Source of the DNA: Botryosphaeria dothidea
Lineage: Eukaryota > Ascomycota > Dothideomycetes > Botryosphaeriales > Botryosphaeriaceae
NCBI GenBank assembly: GCA_011503125.2
Contig: WWBZ02000008.1
Span: 682,001-746,000, forward strand
DNA: 64,000 bases
Direction of reading: 5' to 3'
Part shown: piece by piece, positions 44,010 to 56,200 of the stretch
How positions within the stretch are numbered: the first letter of the stretch is position 1
Layout of the letters: each line of letters starts with the position of its first letter
Position numbers and translations under genes: made by a program
Notes under the pieces: model-generated
Seen by the model: the letters and a program-made list of their open reading frames with translations, nothing else
Database searches by the model: none
Told to the model about the DNA's origin: nothing

Positions 44010-47000
44010 AAGCTACGGCGCCGGGAGAGGGCCCTAGGGACTCTCCTAGGCCCAGCGAGACTCAAAACACCACTTAGAGTAGCTGCAGCCGCGTCGTGGT
44101 TAATGTAGAGGCCGCAGGAAGGGGCGAACAGCCCCCTCCAGTAACCACCTCTACCTAACTACAACGCACCCCTAATAAACCGTAGGGCACCTAGTATAGC
44201 GTAGAATACGTTAAAAGAGCCTTAAAGATAGTAGATACCCTCCTCTAAGCCCTATAAGCATCCGCTAGCCTCCCTTTAGTCCTCCCTAGCTAGGTAAAAA
44301 ATTTTCTCGATATTACTAAGATAATCTTCTAGAATTATATCTCTATATACTAGGAGGTAAATACTAAGGAACCCGGCTTTAAGAATATTCTTAAGGAAGT
44401 ATAGTAAGTCTAGAAGATAGTTAGCCGACTCTAGACTACCTCTACGCCCGTAGTACCTAGCTAGGCTAATATTATAGCCCGAGTAGTTCTAAAACCTTCT
44501 ACCCCCCTAGCTACTACTAAGCTTACTCTATACTTCCTAGATAAGACGAATAGATAGAAGGTCGCTAACCTCTCTAATAAGGCTATTATTAAGAAGATTT
44601 AGATAGGAAAAAGCCTAGCGTATAAAAAGATGCTAGCTACTAAGAAGCTTCCTAGTAGAGACGTTAAGCTCTTTATACCTAATACTTAGACTAGAGTAGC
44701 CCTCCTCTAGAACTAGGAATAGACTATAAAACTAGGTAGAGAAGTCCGCTCTAACTAGTAGCTCTACTTAGTACTAGTCTATAACGTCCCCCTTAAAGGT
44801 ATTAATATTAAAGATCTCTAGGCCGCCTAAACCCTTTAGAATTAGAATCTATTTCTATATCTAGGACTACGTATTAGTAAGCTAGCCTAGCTAAAGAGGA
44901 AGCTCCTAGAGGGGAAAACTTACTTAGCGATTATTCTTAGTACTATAGACCCCGAGGTAGCTAACTAAATTATTACTAAAGAACTTATTAGTAACTATAC
45001 GCTCTATATAGTAGAATACTATAGTATAGCCTTTATAGTAACCTAGTACTTTAAGTACTAGAACTATAGCTATATCTTTATCTACTATAGAAGAAAGAAT
45101 AAGTATAGCTAGTATATAAAGATATATAATACCTAAGAGTACTCTAAGGAAAAAATATAGTATATAAACTACTTATAAAAGTATACGGCCTAGAGTAACG
45201 CCTACTTAGTACGTAAAGCCCGCTAGATAAAGACTATCTAGGCCCGCCTAGCGGCTCTAGAGAGGTATAGGATAGAATACTCTATAGCTAAGATATAGCC
45301 CTAAACTAACTAGTTAACGGTCGGGCTAAGAAAGAGGCCTAGAGAGAAGGAGCCGGCTAAGAGAGAGCTAGGTAGGCTAAGGAACTTAAGCCGCCCCCCG
45401 CCTCCTAACTAAATACGGTTTACCGGACTTAATAGCTTCTAGTATACCTCGAAAAAGAAGCCCGCGGGAACTTTCTCCGCCTCGTAGTCTATACTACCGA
45501 TTTTCTCGTAGCCTAACTTAGAGATAGAAGAAAGTTAATATTAAATATAGGCGCTTTCTCTATTATATAGTATAACGTCTATAAGAGTAAGAATAGAGTA
45601 ATACTCTCGCTCTTTAAGGAGGTAGACCTAAAAATCTACTATATCCTATTACCGATACTCTATCTATTCTTTACTTCTAATCTACTTATATAGCTATATA
45701 GGAGTAATACCTTCCCTCTTAGATTCGTCGATAATACTAATATTCTAATCTTTAGTAGATCTATAGAATAGAACTATAGGATACTAGAGGGAGTATATTA
45801 AATTTACGAGTATTAGGTAGCTACCTACGGGTTAGCTTTCTCGCCCGATAAGTATTATCTTACTTATTTTATAAGAAAACTAAGAAGATTTAATATAGTA
45901 GTAGGGATTTATATTCCTAGATTTACTAGATATCTAGAGCCGATAATTAAGATTCTAGGAGTCTACGTAGATAATAAGCTTAGATAGGAACTCTATATTA
46001 GGAAAATAGAAGCTAAGATAATTAAATAGTATATATCTCTCTCTAGACTCGTAGCGTCTACCTAGGAAGCCTTATTTACTAAAGCCCGCTATATCTATAC
46101 GGCCGTAGTAAGGCTAGTCTTTACCTACGGCTATAGGGTATAGTATATTCTAGAGAAAATCCTAGAATAGAGAAAAATAGCTATCTAGCTACTAAAGAAG
46201 ATCTAAAACTAGTATCTACGTACTATCTTAGGGGCGTATAAGTTAATTAGTATATAAACCTTAGAGTATAAGATAGGAATTCTCCTACTCTTACTATATC
46301 TAGACGAACTAGTACTAGCCTAGGCTATTAGAGCTAGAGATAGTCTAGTTACGGTAGTAGTAGAGGAAACTTACTAGAGTATTAAATAGATAGCTCGGGC
46401 TACTCTAAGTACTAGAGGCGCCGCTAGCCCTACTAGAAGAATCCTACTTAGAAAAAAGATAAACTTACTTCTTAACTACTATCCCTCTACCTACTAAAGT
46501 CTTTTAAAGCGAATAAAGCTATATATAGTATATAGGAATAAGTAGAAGGAGAGATAGATAAAGTCTACTAGCTAGAGAAGATAAGATAAGCTAGTAGCCT
46601 AAAGTATATAGTAGAACCTAAAAATTAGATAAATCTATAGCGAACTATCTAAGCTATAAAGTATACTCGCTACTCTACTATATATAGAGTATATTAGACT
46701 AAAGAACTTTCTCTTAAGGCGTAAGATACTAAAGTACTCTAGTTCTATCTATCTATACGGCTAGTATAGATAAACTCTAAAGTATATTCTCCTCTTCTAC
46801 TCCTACTTCTAATAGAGTAGAATATAGATACTCTAAAGAGTAGGAACTACGGACTACTACTCTCTTCTCTTAATAAAGAAGAGAATTAAAGTAGTAATAG
46901 ACTAGTTCTTACGCCTAGAGCTACTTAAGTAATTTAGTCTAGTAAGAAAACTAATATAGAAAGATAACTAGAAAGAGAAACTAGAAGGATAACTAGGACT

Positions 47001-47290
47001 ACTAGAACTACTAGAACCTAAATAACTACGAGAATAAGAACTAAAAAGATAGGTTTAGTAGGTAAATATAGGGCTACTATAGTAGCCGCTACTAGTAAGA
47101 AAGAAAAATAAGAACTAGTATAGAATAGTATATCTAGAGAGAGAGGAGGGGTTTTTACTAGGCGAAAAAATTTTCTCTCTCGTATAAAATAACTATAGAT
47201 AGCTAGCTCCGTATAGACTCGTAAGAAAGCTATATTAGGAAGAAATAAATTTATCTATCTATCTATAATTTAGAATATAGAAATTTAATT
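44010..47290 (+). mobile_element. Decayed non-LTR retrotransposon (Tad-like LINE)
   Basis: With stops ignored, plus-strand reading gives an ORF1-like region (about 44.2-45.4 kb) including a zinc-knuckle remnant at 45046-45090, in which the expected Cys codons now read Tyr (TAC/TAT). A reverse transcriptase then follows: a LPILYLFF block near 45650, FVDNTNILIFSRS at 45724-45762 (the FVDD active site with D to N), and a YTAVVRLVFTYG block at about 46090-46132. These match Tad/I-clade LINEs of ascomycetes. The endonuclease domain was not located. Ends are approximate: the 5' side grades into unique sequence, and the 3' side abuts the old pogo element. Every reading frame is full of stops, so it is dead. 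Confidence 0.75.
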
Positions 47291-48122
47291 TTAATAACGT
47301 ACTCTATAAGCGAGCGGACTATATAAGCGAGTAGACTACTCTAATAGACCCGAACTATTTTATAGTCGAATAACTCCGTAACGCTAAATAAAATCGATAA
47401 TCTATAAAGTATATATTATTCGCTATTAGTTTCTATATCTTTTTTATACGTACGCGAATTATATCTAGTCTCGCCGTACTTCTTATACCGCCGTTTCTTC
47501 TTCGTAGACTTACCCGATTCCGCCTCTTCTCTACGTACTTTCTACGAAATCTTACTATCTATATTTATTTAAGAAACTAAATCTAGCCTTTCTAAAACTA
47601 TAAGTACTTTATATTTCTAAATCCGCTTTCTTTTACGCTTTCTACGTTACGTTACGAGCGTATTTATATTTCGAAGCTCTATGTTTTCTACTTAGATAAG
47701 CGTTATATAATACGTAATTATCTTAACCCCTTTTATAAGGAGACTAATCGCCTTATAAATCGACGTTAGTAAGCTATTCTAATACGATATAATCTTACTT
47801 TAGATAAGCGTGCTTTAAGAGCTAATTTTAGCTAGGTTTTATAGTATTTTTAACTCTTAGATTATATTCTTAGCTATAGAAGAAGTTAGTATATAAAGTC
47901 TAATATTAAGCTTTAAAATTACGGCCTTAGGGTTATATAGTACTAGGCCTACTTCTTAGAATTCTTCTTAAATATTCGCTCTTATAAAAGTAGCTATAAA
48001 GACTATCTTAAATACGGGAAGAAAGTTCTTCTTCGTAATATAGATATATATAGCGCGTATAAGGCTCTTAATTTACTTTCCGTACGTATTTTTTAAGAGT
48101 AAGAAATAATAAATATTAAGTA

Positions 48123-48186
48123 ACGTGGTTTATTAGCGAGCCGCGCATATTAGCGACCCGCGTACTTTTCCTTAGCGCAACTACTC
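48123..48186. repeat. Left terminal inverted repeat of the Fot1-like element
   Basis: Pairs with 49921..49984 with two mismatches. Confidence 0.9.
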
Positions 48187-49920
48187 TTCGTCTTCTACAC
48201 GCGTTTTCTCTATAGCTAAGTATACGAATTTAAATAACCGAAGCACGAATTATCTTAGCTATCGAAGCTATCCGAACCTCTCGAAAATTAAGCCGCCGCG
48301 CCGCGGCAAAGATCTATAACGTGCCCGAATTAATACTCCGCGATAGAATGAACGGCAGAACCCTTAAAGCCGATTCCCGGCCCGCTACTTAGAATTTAGC
48401 CGAGATCGAGGAGGATATAATCGTCTAATATATCTTAGACTTAGATTTACGAGGATTCCCACCCTCGATCGAAGACGTGCGCGCAATGGCGGACTACATC
48501 CTCGCGTCGCGGGGCGCGCGACGCGTCGGAAAGCTCTGGCCAAACCGCTTTATTAAGCGACGAGAAGAGCTGCGCACGCGTTTTTCTCGCGCCTACGACT
48601 TCCAGCGAGCCCTTTACGAAGATCCTTAGCTTATAAGCGAATAGTTCGCTCTATTCTCGAACATGCGGGCCAAATACGGCATCTAGGACTACGATTTATA
48701 TAACTTCGATGAGACCGGCTTTATAATAGGCATAGTCTACTCTACTATAGTTGTTACCCGGGCTAATCGACGTAGAAAAGGCAAGGTAATTCAGCCTAGT
48801 AATCGAGAATAGGCGACCGCGATTACCTATGTTAGCGGTGACGGCTTTAACGTCCCCCCGTTTTTGCTAGTTTAAGGCCGGTGCTACCTCGCCAACTAGT
48901 ACACCGAGGGCGGTCTTCCCGACTCCTAGCCGGTTAAACCGACCTCTAACGGGTGGACCGATAACGATATAGGCCTAGATTAGATTAAGCACTTCGAGAA
49001 GTATACTACGGCGCGTATAAAGGGTAGTTACCGGATACTAGTACTCGATAGGCACGAGAGCTACTAATTAGTCGAATTCGAGGAATTCTATAAGGCACAC
49101 AATATTATTACTATCTGCCTACCTCCCTATTCGTCCTACTTAATCTAACCGCTTAACGTCGGCTTCTTTAGCGCGTTAAAAAGGGTATACGGAAAGGAAA
49201 TCGGGCTGTTTATCCGCGCGTATATTAACTATATTACTAAGGTCGAGTTCTTCTTAGTATTTCGCGTAGTATATAATGCTATAATAACTAAGGAAAATAT
49301 TGCCGGCGCTTTTCGGGGCGCTAGACTTATTCTATTTAATCCGTAAGCCGTTATTTCTAAGTTAGATGTTAAATTACGGACGCTAATACCCGCGCGCACC
49401 CCTAACGCTAACGCCGACCTTTAAGTCTCCTAGACGCCACACAACCCGACCGAGGCTATTTCGTAATCTAAGTTAGTTATATCTCGGATTAATAGTTATT
49501 AAGGAAGCTCTCCGACGCCTATTTTTTCCGCTATTAAGTAAATAGCAAAGGGTTTAGAGGAAATAGCTTATACGGTGACCCTTTTAACCGAGAAGAACCG
49601 CGCGCTTCGAAAAGTAAATAAGGTACTTAGCAAGCGCCGGAGGGCTAAGAAAACACGTATCCGTAAAGGAGGTGCATTAACTACTAAAGATACACGAGAT
49701 ATTTTAGCTTAAAGGGATGGTAAGGAACAGGTAGCGCGCGATAGGCGCGAAAATCGGGATGGCGGCGGAGGGAGGCCGGCGACTATACGGCGATGCGGCA
49801 CCTACGGCGAGCCCGGATATAATGCACGAATATACTAGGTCGAAGAAGTAATATCCGGTGTTTATAGTTCCGACTAATTTTAATTAATTTAAGAGATATT
49901 GGCTGCGTAATTCGGGTAAA

Positions 49921-49984
49921 GAGTAGTTGCGCTAAGGAAAAGTGCGCGGGTCGCTAATATGCGCGGCTCGCTAATAAACTACGT
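49921..49984. repeat. Right terminal inverted repeat of the Fot1-like element
   Basis: Reverse complement of 48123..48186 with two mismatches. Confidence 0.9.
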
Positions 49985-50327
49985 TAGCTAAAGAAGATAA
50001 GATAAATACGTAGATATATAAAGCGTTATAATCTTCTTTTACTCGTAGAACTCGTCGAATTTAGCTAATTAGTAACTCTTATAGCTATTAATAATTAGAA
50101 GATAATACGCCCCCTTCGTATAATCTTTTATATATTTATTAAAGTACTTTAGCTATCTAAGACTAAGTTTATTCGTCGTCTAGCCGTTATTACTTATTCT
50201 AATAGCCTAGTCGCGTAGTATTTCGTTAGAATACTAGTTAGCGAGGTAGTTCTATACCTTAAAGATTATAAATAGCGGAATTATCTAATTTATCGCGTTA
50301 ATTCCTTAGATTACTATAATCTATTTA

Positions 50328-50706
50328 CGATCTATAATAAACGGACCTTAGAGGGCGGAGAGACGAGGTAACGAAGCCGGTAAAGATAGTAGGAGTAAAG
50401 TAATACCGAAGTATAAAAGTATAGTTTAAAGGGCGAGGATATAAGGTACGAGAGACGAGAAACGAGGAACGAGGAATAAGGGAGATAAGTAAGGTCTAAT
50501 TTAAGGCGTACTAAGTTATACGCGAAGAATACTTATTACTAGACTAAAGAACTAACTATAAAGTAGAGGGGCGAGCTTTATATATATAAAGAACGAACTA
50601 AAATACTAGCTTTCTAATTTATAAGTAGGTAAGTCTAAATTTAGATTTTAAATTAACGAAGGTAAATAAGTAAGAGGTCTATATAAGCTACGTTTATAAT
50701 ACGATC
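50328..50706 (-). mobile_element. Solo LTR of the 52.5-58.0 kb Gypsy family
   Basis: 369 bp at 50333..50701, the reverse complement of the 5' LTR at 52501..52875. A perfect 5-bp duplication CGATC flanks it (50328-50332 and 50702-50706). It interrupts the old pogo transposase. Confidence 0.88.
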
Positions 50707-50756
50707 GCCTTACTATAACTATTTTAGTTAAGTCCGTCTTTTTAAGAAGATAACGA

Positions 50757-51016
50757 CTAAGTATAATAGCTTATATCCGGTATACTTACGAAAATATAGT
50801 AGTATTACTATTTACGAGAAGACTAAGCTAAAGAGAAAAGAAAGAAAGGTTTAAGTAAGATAGCGCTACTTATATATCTCTCTAGAGTTCCTTTTACTAG
50901 TAGCGAGTTATAGGGTTTTCTTATTAAGCTTTATTAAGCTTTAGAGTCCTCTTAATCTAAGGTTTCGTCGTAGAATCTATCTAAGGTACCCTTAGGGTTT
51001 AAACCGTAATACTAAG
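50757..51016 (+). mobile_element. Solo LTR of the 58.0-64.0 kb Gypsy family
   Basis: 250 bp at 50762..51011, homologous to 58017..58266. A perfect 5-bp duplication CTAAG flanks it (50757-50761 and 51012-51016). Strand follows the sequence as written; coding in this family runs on the opposite strand. It interrupts the old pogo element. Confidence 0.87.
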
Positions 51017-51578
51017 CCCGTTAAAACTATACCTATTATAAAGCCTATCTCGTTAAAGTTATATATATCTTCGTCTACGATACTATACTTTACTTTTATA
51101 TTTTATACTAGATCGAACTACTTCGTAATTATACTCGGATCTTCGTATTTTACTCTCTATCTATCGTACGTATAATTTAGATAGGTCTTTAGCTTAGAAG
51201 TCCGTCTAATAAAGTTTAAAGACTAATTCTTACTAATAGGGTGCGTATTACGTCTAGAGAGAAGAAGATTAGCTATTACTCGAATAGCGTCGAGCTAGAA
51301 TAGAAATCCTTAGCTATCTAGATCGAGAATATACTTAATAATAGCTCTCTCTTTAAGCGGGCTAAGATTTTAAGATTTAGGCGTATAATCGCGTCGTACT
51401 ATAATTCCGTTACGTTATCGCGTTAGTATAGTACGGGAGACGTTATACGTGTCTATAGCACGTCTTTTACTTTTAATTTAGTTTCGATTAATAGACTATA
51501 ATACTAAGAGTATATTTACTTTATATAAAGAAGATTAGCGTTATAGTTATTAATATATCGCGTTATAAAGCAAGGAGG

Positions 51579-52500
51579 TATAATAGCTTATATCTAGTAT
51601 ACTCGTAGAAATATAGTAGTATTACTATCTACGAGAAGACTAAGCTAAAGAGAAAAGAAAGTAAGATTTTAAGTAAGATAGCGCTACTTATATATCTCTT
51701 TAAGATTCCTTTTACTAGTAGCGAGTTATAGAGTTTTCTTATTAAGCTTTAGGGTTCTCTTAACCTAAGATCTCGCTATAGAATCTATCTAAGATACTCT
51801 TAGAGTTTAAACCGTAATATTACTCCCCTCCCGGCTTTAAAGATAGATCTTTAGAGCTTTAATATCTTCTAAAGCGCTTACTAGTTTCTAAGTTAGCCGC
51901 GCGTATCCTCTCTACTTAACTTAATAGAGTTTCTACCGTTTCCGCTAGCTAGACTATCTTTCTAATTTTTTACCTAAGATAGCTTTAACCCTCTATTCTT
52001 CTTCTCTATTAACGAGTATAGCTAGTAGTTAGTAATCGTTCTATTCTTAGCTTAGTAGAGAATTTATTCTAGCTAGGCGTAGGAGATCGACGTTAAAGAC
52101 GTTATATATCCTAGTTAGTACGTCTAGTTTATAACTATAAGAGCTAATAACCTCGATAACTATAAACTTTACTACTCGATTATTAAGCTTCCGGCTTAGG
52201 CGGTCCGTTTATATATTCTTAAGATTTAGCTAGACTTTATCCCCTACTTTATACGCTAGTAATAGATTTCTATATCGATTTACTTAGGTCTCCTAATTCT
52301 ATTATACGTTCGCTATTAATACTTCTATCTATTCGGTTATCTCTTTAATCTTTACTATAATTACTTCTTTTTTTTATATTAGTAATATAGAGTTCGAGAC
52401 TAGTTAAGAATTCTCGAATAATTATAGTAGCTTAAGGTAGTATCTATAAGAGAGAAAGAAAGGGCTTACGCCTATCGATAAGGATTCTTAGCTATTTATA
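51579..52500 (-). mobile_element. Left end of an old Gypsy copy (family 2), cut by Gypsy 1
   Basis: LTR 51579..51819 plus 681 bp of internal sequence, colinear with 58017..58940 of the younger Gypsy 2 element. Homology stops at 52500, exactly where the 5' LTR of Gypsy 1 begins (GCTATTTATA followed by TATTATAAAC). The coding remnant is the 3' end of pol on the minus strand. It is more RIP-eroded than Gypsy 2; the rest of the copy should lie beyond the window. Confidence 0.8.
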
Positions 52501-52875
52501 TATTATAAACGTGGCTTGCTTAGACCTCTTACCTCTCGTTTACCTTCGTTAATTTAAAATCTAGATCTAGACTTACCTACTTATAAATTATAAAGCTAGT
52601 ATTTTAGCTCGTTCTTTATATATATAAAGCTCGCCCCTTTACTTTATAGTTAGTTCTTTAGTCTAGTAATAAGTATTCCTCGCGTATAACTTAGTACGCC
52701 TTAAATTAGACCTTGCTTACCTCCCTCGTCCCTCGTTCCTCGCCCCTCGTCTCTCGTACCTCGTACCCTCGCCCTTTAAACTATACCCTTATACTTTAGT
52801 ATTACTTTACCCCTACTGCCTTTACCGGCTTCGTTACCTCGTCTCTCCGCCCCCCCCTAAGGTCCGTTTATTATA
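52501..52875 (+). repeat. 5' LTR of Gypsy 1
   Basis: Starts TATTATAAAC and ends TTTATTATA, consistent with original TGT..ACA ends. A TATATATAAAG promoter-like box is at about 52617-52627. Confidence 0.85.
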
Positions 52876-53279
52876 TTTTACTAGACTCTCTCTAGTAGAC
52901 CTAAAGCTCTCGCCGAAGCCCTAGACTATAATCCCTAAAATAGTTAATAGAACTATACCTCCTAATCCTTAGGATACGCTCTTCTAAGTCCTTAATTAAG
53001 TCCCTGCTCCTATTAACGCTCGTCCTACCTTCCCTAAAGATATCCCGGTTTCTCTACGCGTTACCCTTAGCTAGGTATACGCTAGAGGAAGATAATCTTG
53101 CCTAAGATCCGATATCGATTTACTAGTTATTCCTAAGAATGCTACGAACGCCTAAGTTACTTATATCTTTTACTACTACGGTTTTAGCTAAGATAAAGCC
53201 TTCGCCCGACTCTAACTACTAGCCCCGAACCTTCCTACTAATACGCCGGCTACTACGTCTACGGTATCTTCTTTAGAAA

Positions 53280-56200
53280 TCTCTCGTCCCCGCATCCCTA
53301 AGGTATCGGATCTAGAACCCTTTAAAGGAGAACGCACTCGGTTCTAGAACTTCGCTACGCAACTTTAACTTAAATTTGCCTCGGACCTATCTGCTTTTAT
53401 AACGGATATAGCTAAGATTACCTACGCTGGGTTATATCTTCGCGATGCGGCTTACACTTAGTTTACCTCTTACGTCTCTACTTCGAACGGTTCCGTAGAC
53501 TTCGATAATTATAAGGTCTTCTACCAAGCTCTCAAGGCCGCATTTAATAATCCTAATACTTACGCAACGGCTAAACGATCCCTCCTTACACTTAAATAAG
53601 ACAAGTCCTACTCGGCTTACTACTTACGGTTTCTCTCGCTTATTACGACTCTTAGTTAGAAGAAAAACGTAGTAAAGATTTACTACTTCCGCCTTAGCCT
53701 TAAGAAGAACCTTAAGGATCTTCTTATTAGACGTTCTATACTACTAGAATTCGAAAAGTTCGCTAAGGCTTGCATTATACTAGATAACCAACTCTATACT
53801 CGAACCGTTAAGAAAAAGACACCCTTAGCTCGTACTCCTACCTCGATTCCTTCTTCTCTTACACCAGCTACGTCTCCCGCGCTAACCTCGATCCCCTAAA
53901 GTAAACCTATAGAACTAGATACCTCTGCTCGAAAAGCGTACCGAAGAGCCAATAATCTCTACGCTTACTATAGTAATCCGAACTACTAAGTACGTAAGTG
54001 CCCTAAGGCAAAGGGTCTAAAGGGTTCAAAGGGTTTAAACCTTAATTCGACCATAACTACACCCTCTCCGCCTACCTCGCTACTAGTAATAAGTCTACTC
54101 GTCTCCTCTAAAACCTTAACTCCTATAACTCCTCCTACGGCTTTAGTTCTCTACGTATTAAAAAACGTAGGAGGCTAGGTAGTACCCGGCACCTGCCTAG
54201 CCCCCCGCCACTTTCTACTTTAAATTAATTCTCTATTCTTACTTCTTTATCGTCGAACCTCGGAATACTCTTATTTTTACCCCCCGAACCTCGTACCTTA
54301 ATACTACGCGCTATTAATCTTAGAAAACGCCTACTCCTTATTCTTAAGTTAGTAGTTAATAAAATAATCGAAACCTCGTCTATACTAGACTCTAGTACTT
54401 CGTCCTTATTTATAGATAATGCTTTTATTAAGGAACACTCGCTCCCTACTCGTTAAAAAATATAATCTAAATTCCTTAAGCTAGCTAATAGATCTATAGC
54501 TAGGTAGATTACTTATAAAGCCGACCTTTAACTCGATATTAATTAATACTAAGAACTTCTTACCTTTTAGGTAACTAAGCTTAGTTAATATTCTATTATT
54601 CTTAGAAAACCTTAGCTAGAAAGACACGATTTATAGATTCTCTAGTTAAGGAATACTATTACCTTCGCTTCTCCTTTCTACTAAGTAAATTACTTACCTA
54701 CTCGATAACCTACGATTACGCCTCCTAATCCGCCTTCGATCTCTTACGCTACGGTATCCTACGCCGTCCTTACCCGCTATATCTAACGAGATAAGACTAA
54801 GATCTATGCCGTATTAATTAAGGAAATCTAAGAACACCTTAAAAGCCTTAAAAAAACGGAATAATAAACTCCGGAATAAGAACTCGAAACCCTCCGCTCA
54901 CGAATCCCGGCTCGATTTTACTACCTTCTTCCTTTCTTTACTAAGAAAGAGGCCGATAAGCTTCCCCTATATCGATATATTAATTATAAGATTTCGCTAG
55001 AAGAGGGCAAGAAACCCCTATTCGGTCCTCTCTACTTAATGTCCGATTTAGAGCTTAAGGCTCTACGCGAATATCTTAATAAGAACCTTAAGAAAGGTTT
55101 TATTCGGCCCTTATCCTTATCCTCTACGTCCCCTATTCTCTTTATTAAGAAACTAGGTAGCGGCCTTCGTTTTTATGTAGATTATCGCGAACTAAACGGT
55201 ATTACGAAAAAGAATCGTTATCTACTCTCCTTAATTAACGAGACTCTCCGTTAACTTTAAGGCTCTCGTATTTTTACTCGACTCGACCTTCGCGGTGCTT
55301 ATAACCTTATCCGGATTAAGAAAGGCTCCGAATACTTAACCGCCTTTAGAACTCGCTATAGTCTATACGAGTACCTTATTATACCCTTTAGCCTTACGAA
55401 TACGCCTGCTACCTACTAATAATTCGTTAATAATACGCTACGTAAATATCTCGACCGCTAGTACGTCGTCTATCTAGATAATATCCTTATCTACTTAGAA
55501 ATAGAAGAGGAGCACTACGAATACGTCCGATTAGTTCTCGAAAAGCTTCGTGAAGCAGGCCTATACGTAAAAGGCGAAAAATACGATTTCTATACGACTT
55601 CGACTACGTTCCTTAGCTTCGTTATCTTTCTAGACGGTATCTCTATAGACCCGGCTAAGATAGCCGCCGTAAGAGACTAGGAGACTCCTCGCTTAGTTAA
55701 AGATCTTTAATCGTTCCTTAGCTTTATAAACTTTTACCGAAGATTTATTAAAGAATACTCCTAAAAAGCTAGAGCTCTCTTTAGGCTCCTAGCTAAGAAT
55801 ATTCGTTTTACTTAGAGAAAAGAGTAGGATAAGGTATTTACTTATCTTAAAGAAGCCTTCTACTCTTACCTAATCCTCCGATACTTCGACCCCTAACTCG
55901 AAACTATCCTTAAAACCGACTTATCCGACTTTATTATCTCCGTAATTTTATTCTAATAGGTAACCTACGACGGTAGTAAGAGAATCCTACATCCTATCGC
56001 CTACTACTCTCGGAAAATAACTTCCGTAGAGTAGAACTATAGTATTAGAGATAAGAAACTCTTAGCTATTATAGAAGCCCTTAAGGAATACCGTTCCCTT
56101 GTTATTAACCTCTCCTCGCCGCTCCTCGTTCTTATAAATTACTCGAATTTAACTAGCTTTATCTCTAAGTAAATCCTAAACCGTCGGTAAGCACGCTAGG

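Larger units (their letters stand above)
48121..49986 (+). mobile_element. Fot1/pogo-like transposon with long TIRs
   Basis: Near-perfect terminal inverted repeats of about 64 bp: 48123..48186 and 49921..49984 (outer ends ACGTGGTTTATTAGCG and the reverse complement with two changes). Each end is flanked by TA (48121-48122 and 49985-49986), the target duplication of this superfamily. Length is about 1.86 kb. Plus-strand transposase from about 48330 to 49880 shows GFPPSIEDVRAMADYILASR, GKLWPNRFIKRREEL, YNFDETGFIIG, PPYSSYLI-PLNVGFF and a basic tail. It has about 20 in-frame stops, mostly TAG, explained by CAG or TGG changes. It is less eroded than its surroundings, so it is a younger insertion into the older pogo copy. 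Confidence 0.88.
47291..51578 (-). mobile_element. Old pogo/Fot1-type DNA transposon, split by three insertions
   Basis: Minus-strand transposase pieces occur in order. N-terminal part at about 51540-51030 (ELLLSIFSI, then VDEDIYNFNE-type DDE start). Core at about 50330-50010 (TTNKLSLR, KGAYYLLIINSYKSY). C-terminal part at about 48110-47420 (RRKRKRKRI, RREEAESGKSTKKKRRYKKY, a zinc-knuckle-like tail). The pieces are separated by the solo LTR 50762..51011, the solo LTR 50333..50701 and the Fot1-like element 48123..49984. The order matches pogo-superfamily transposases (HTH, DDE, C-terminal tail). Terminal inverted repeats could not be matched, and the 5' end may be lost at the Gypsy junction at 51579. 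Heavily RIP-mutated. Confidence 0.7.
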
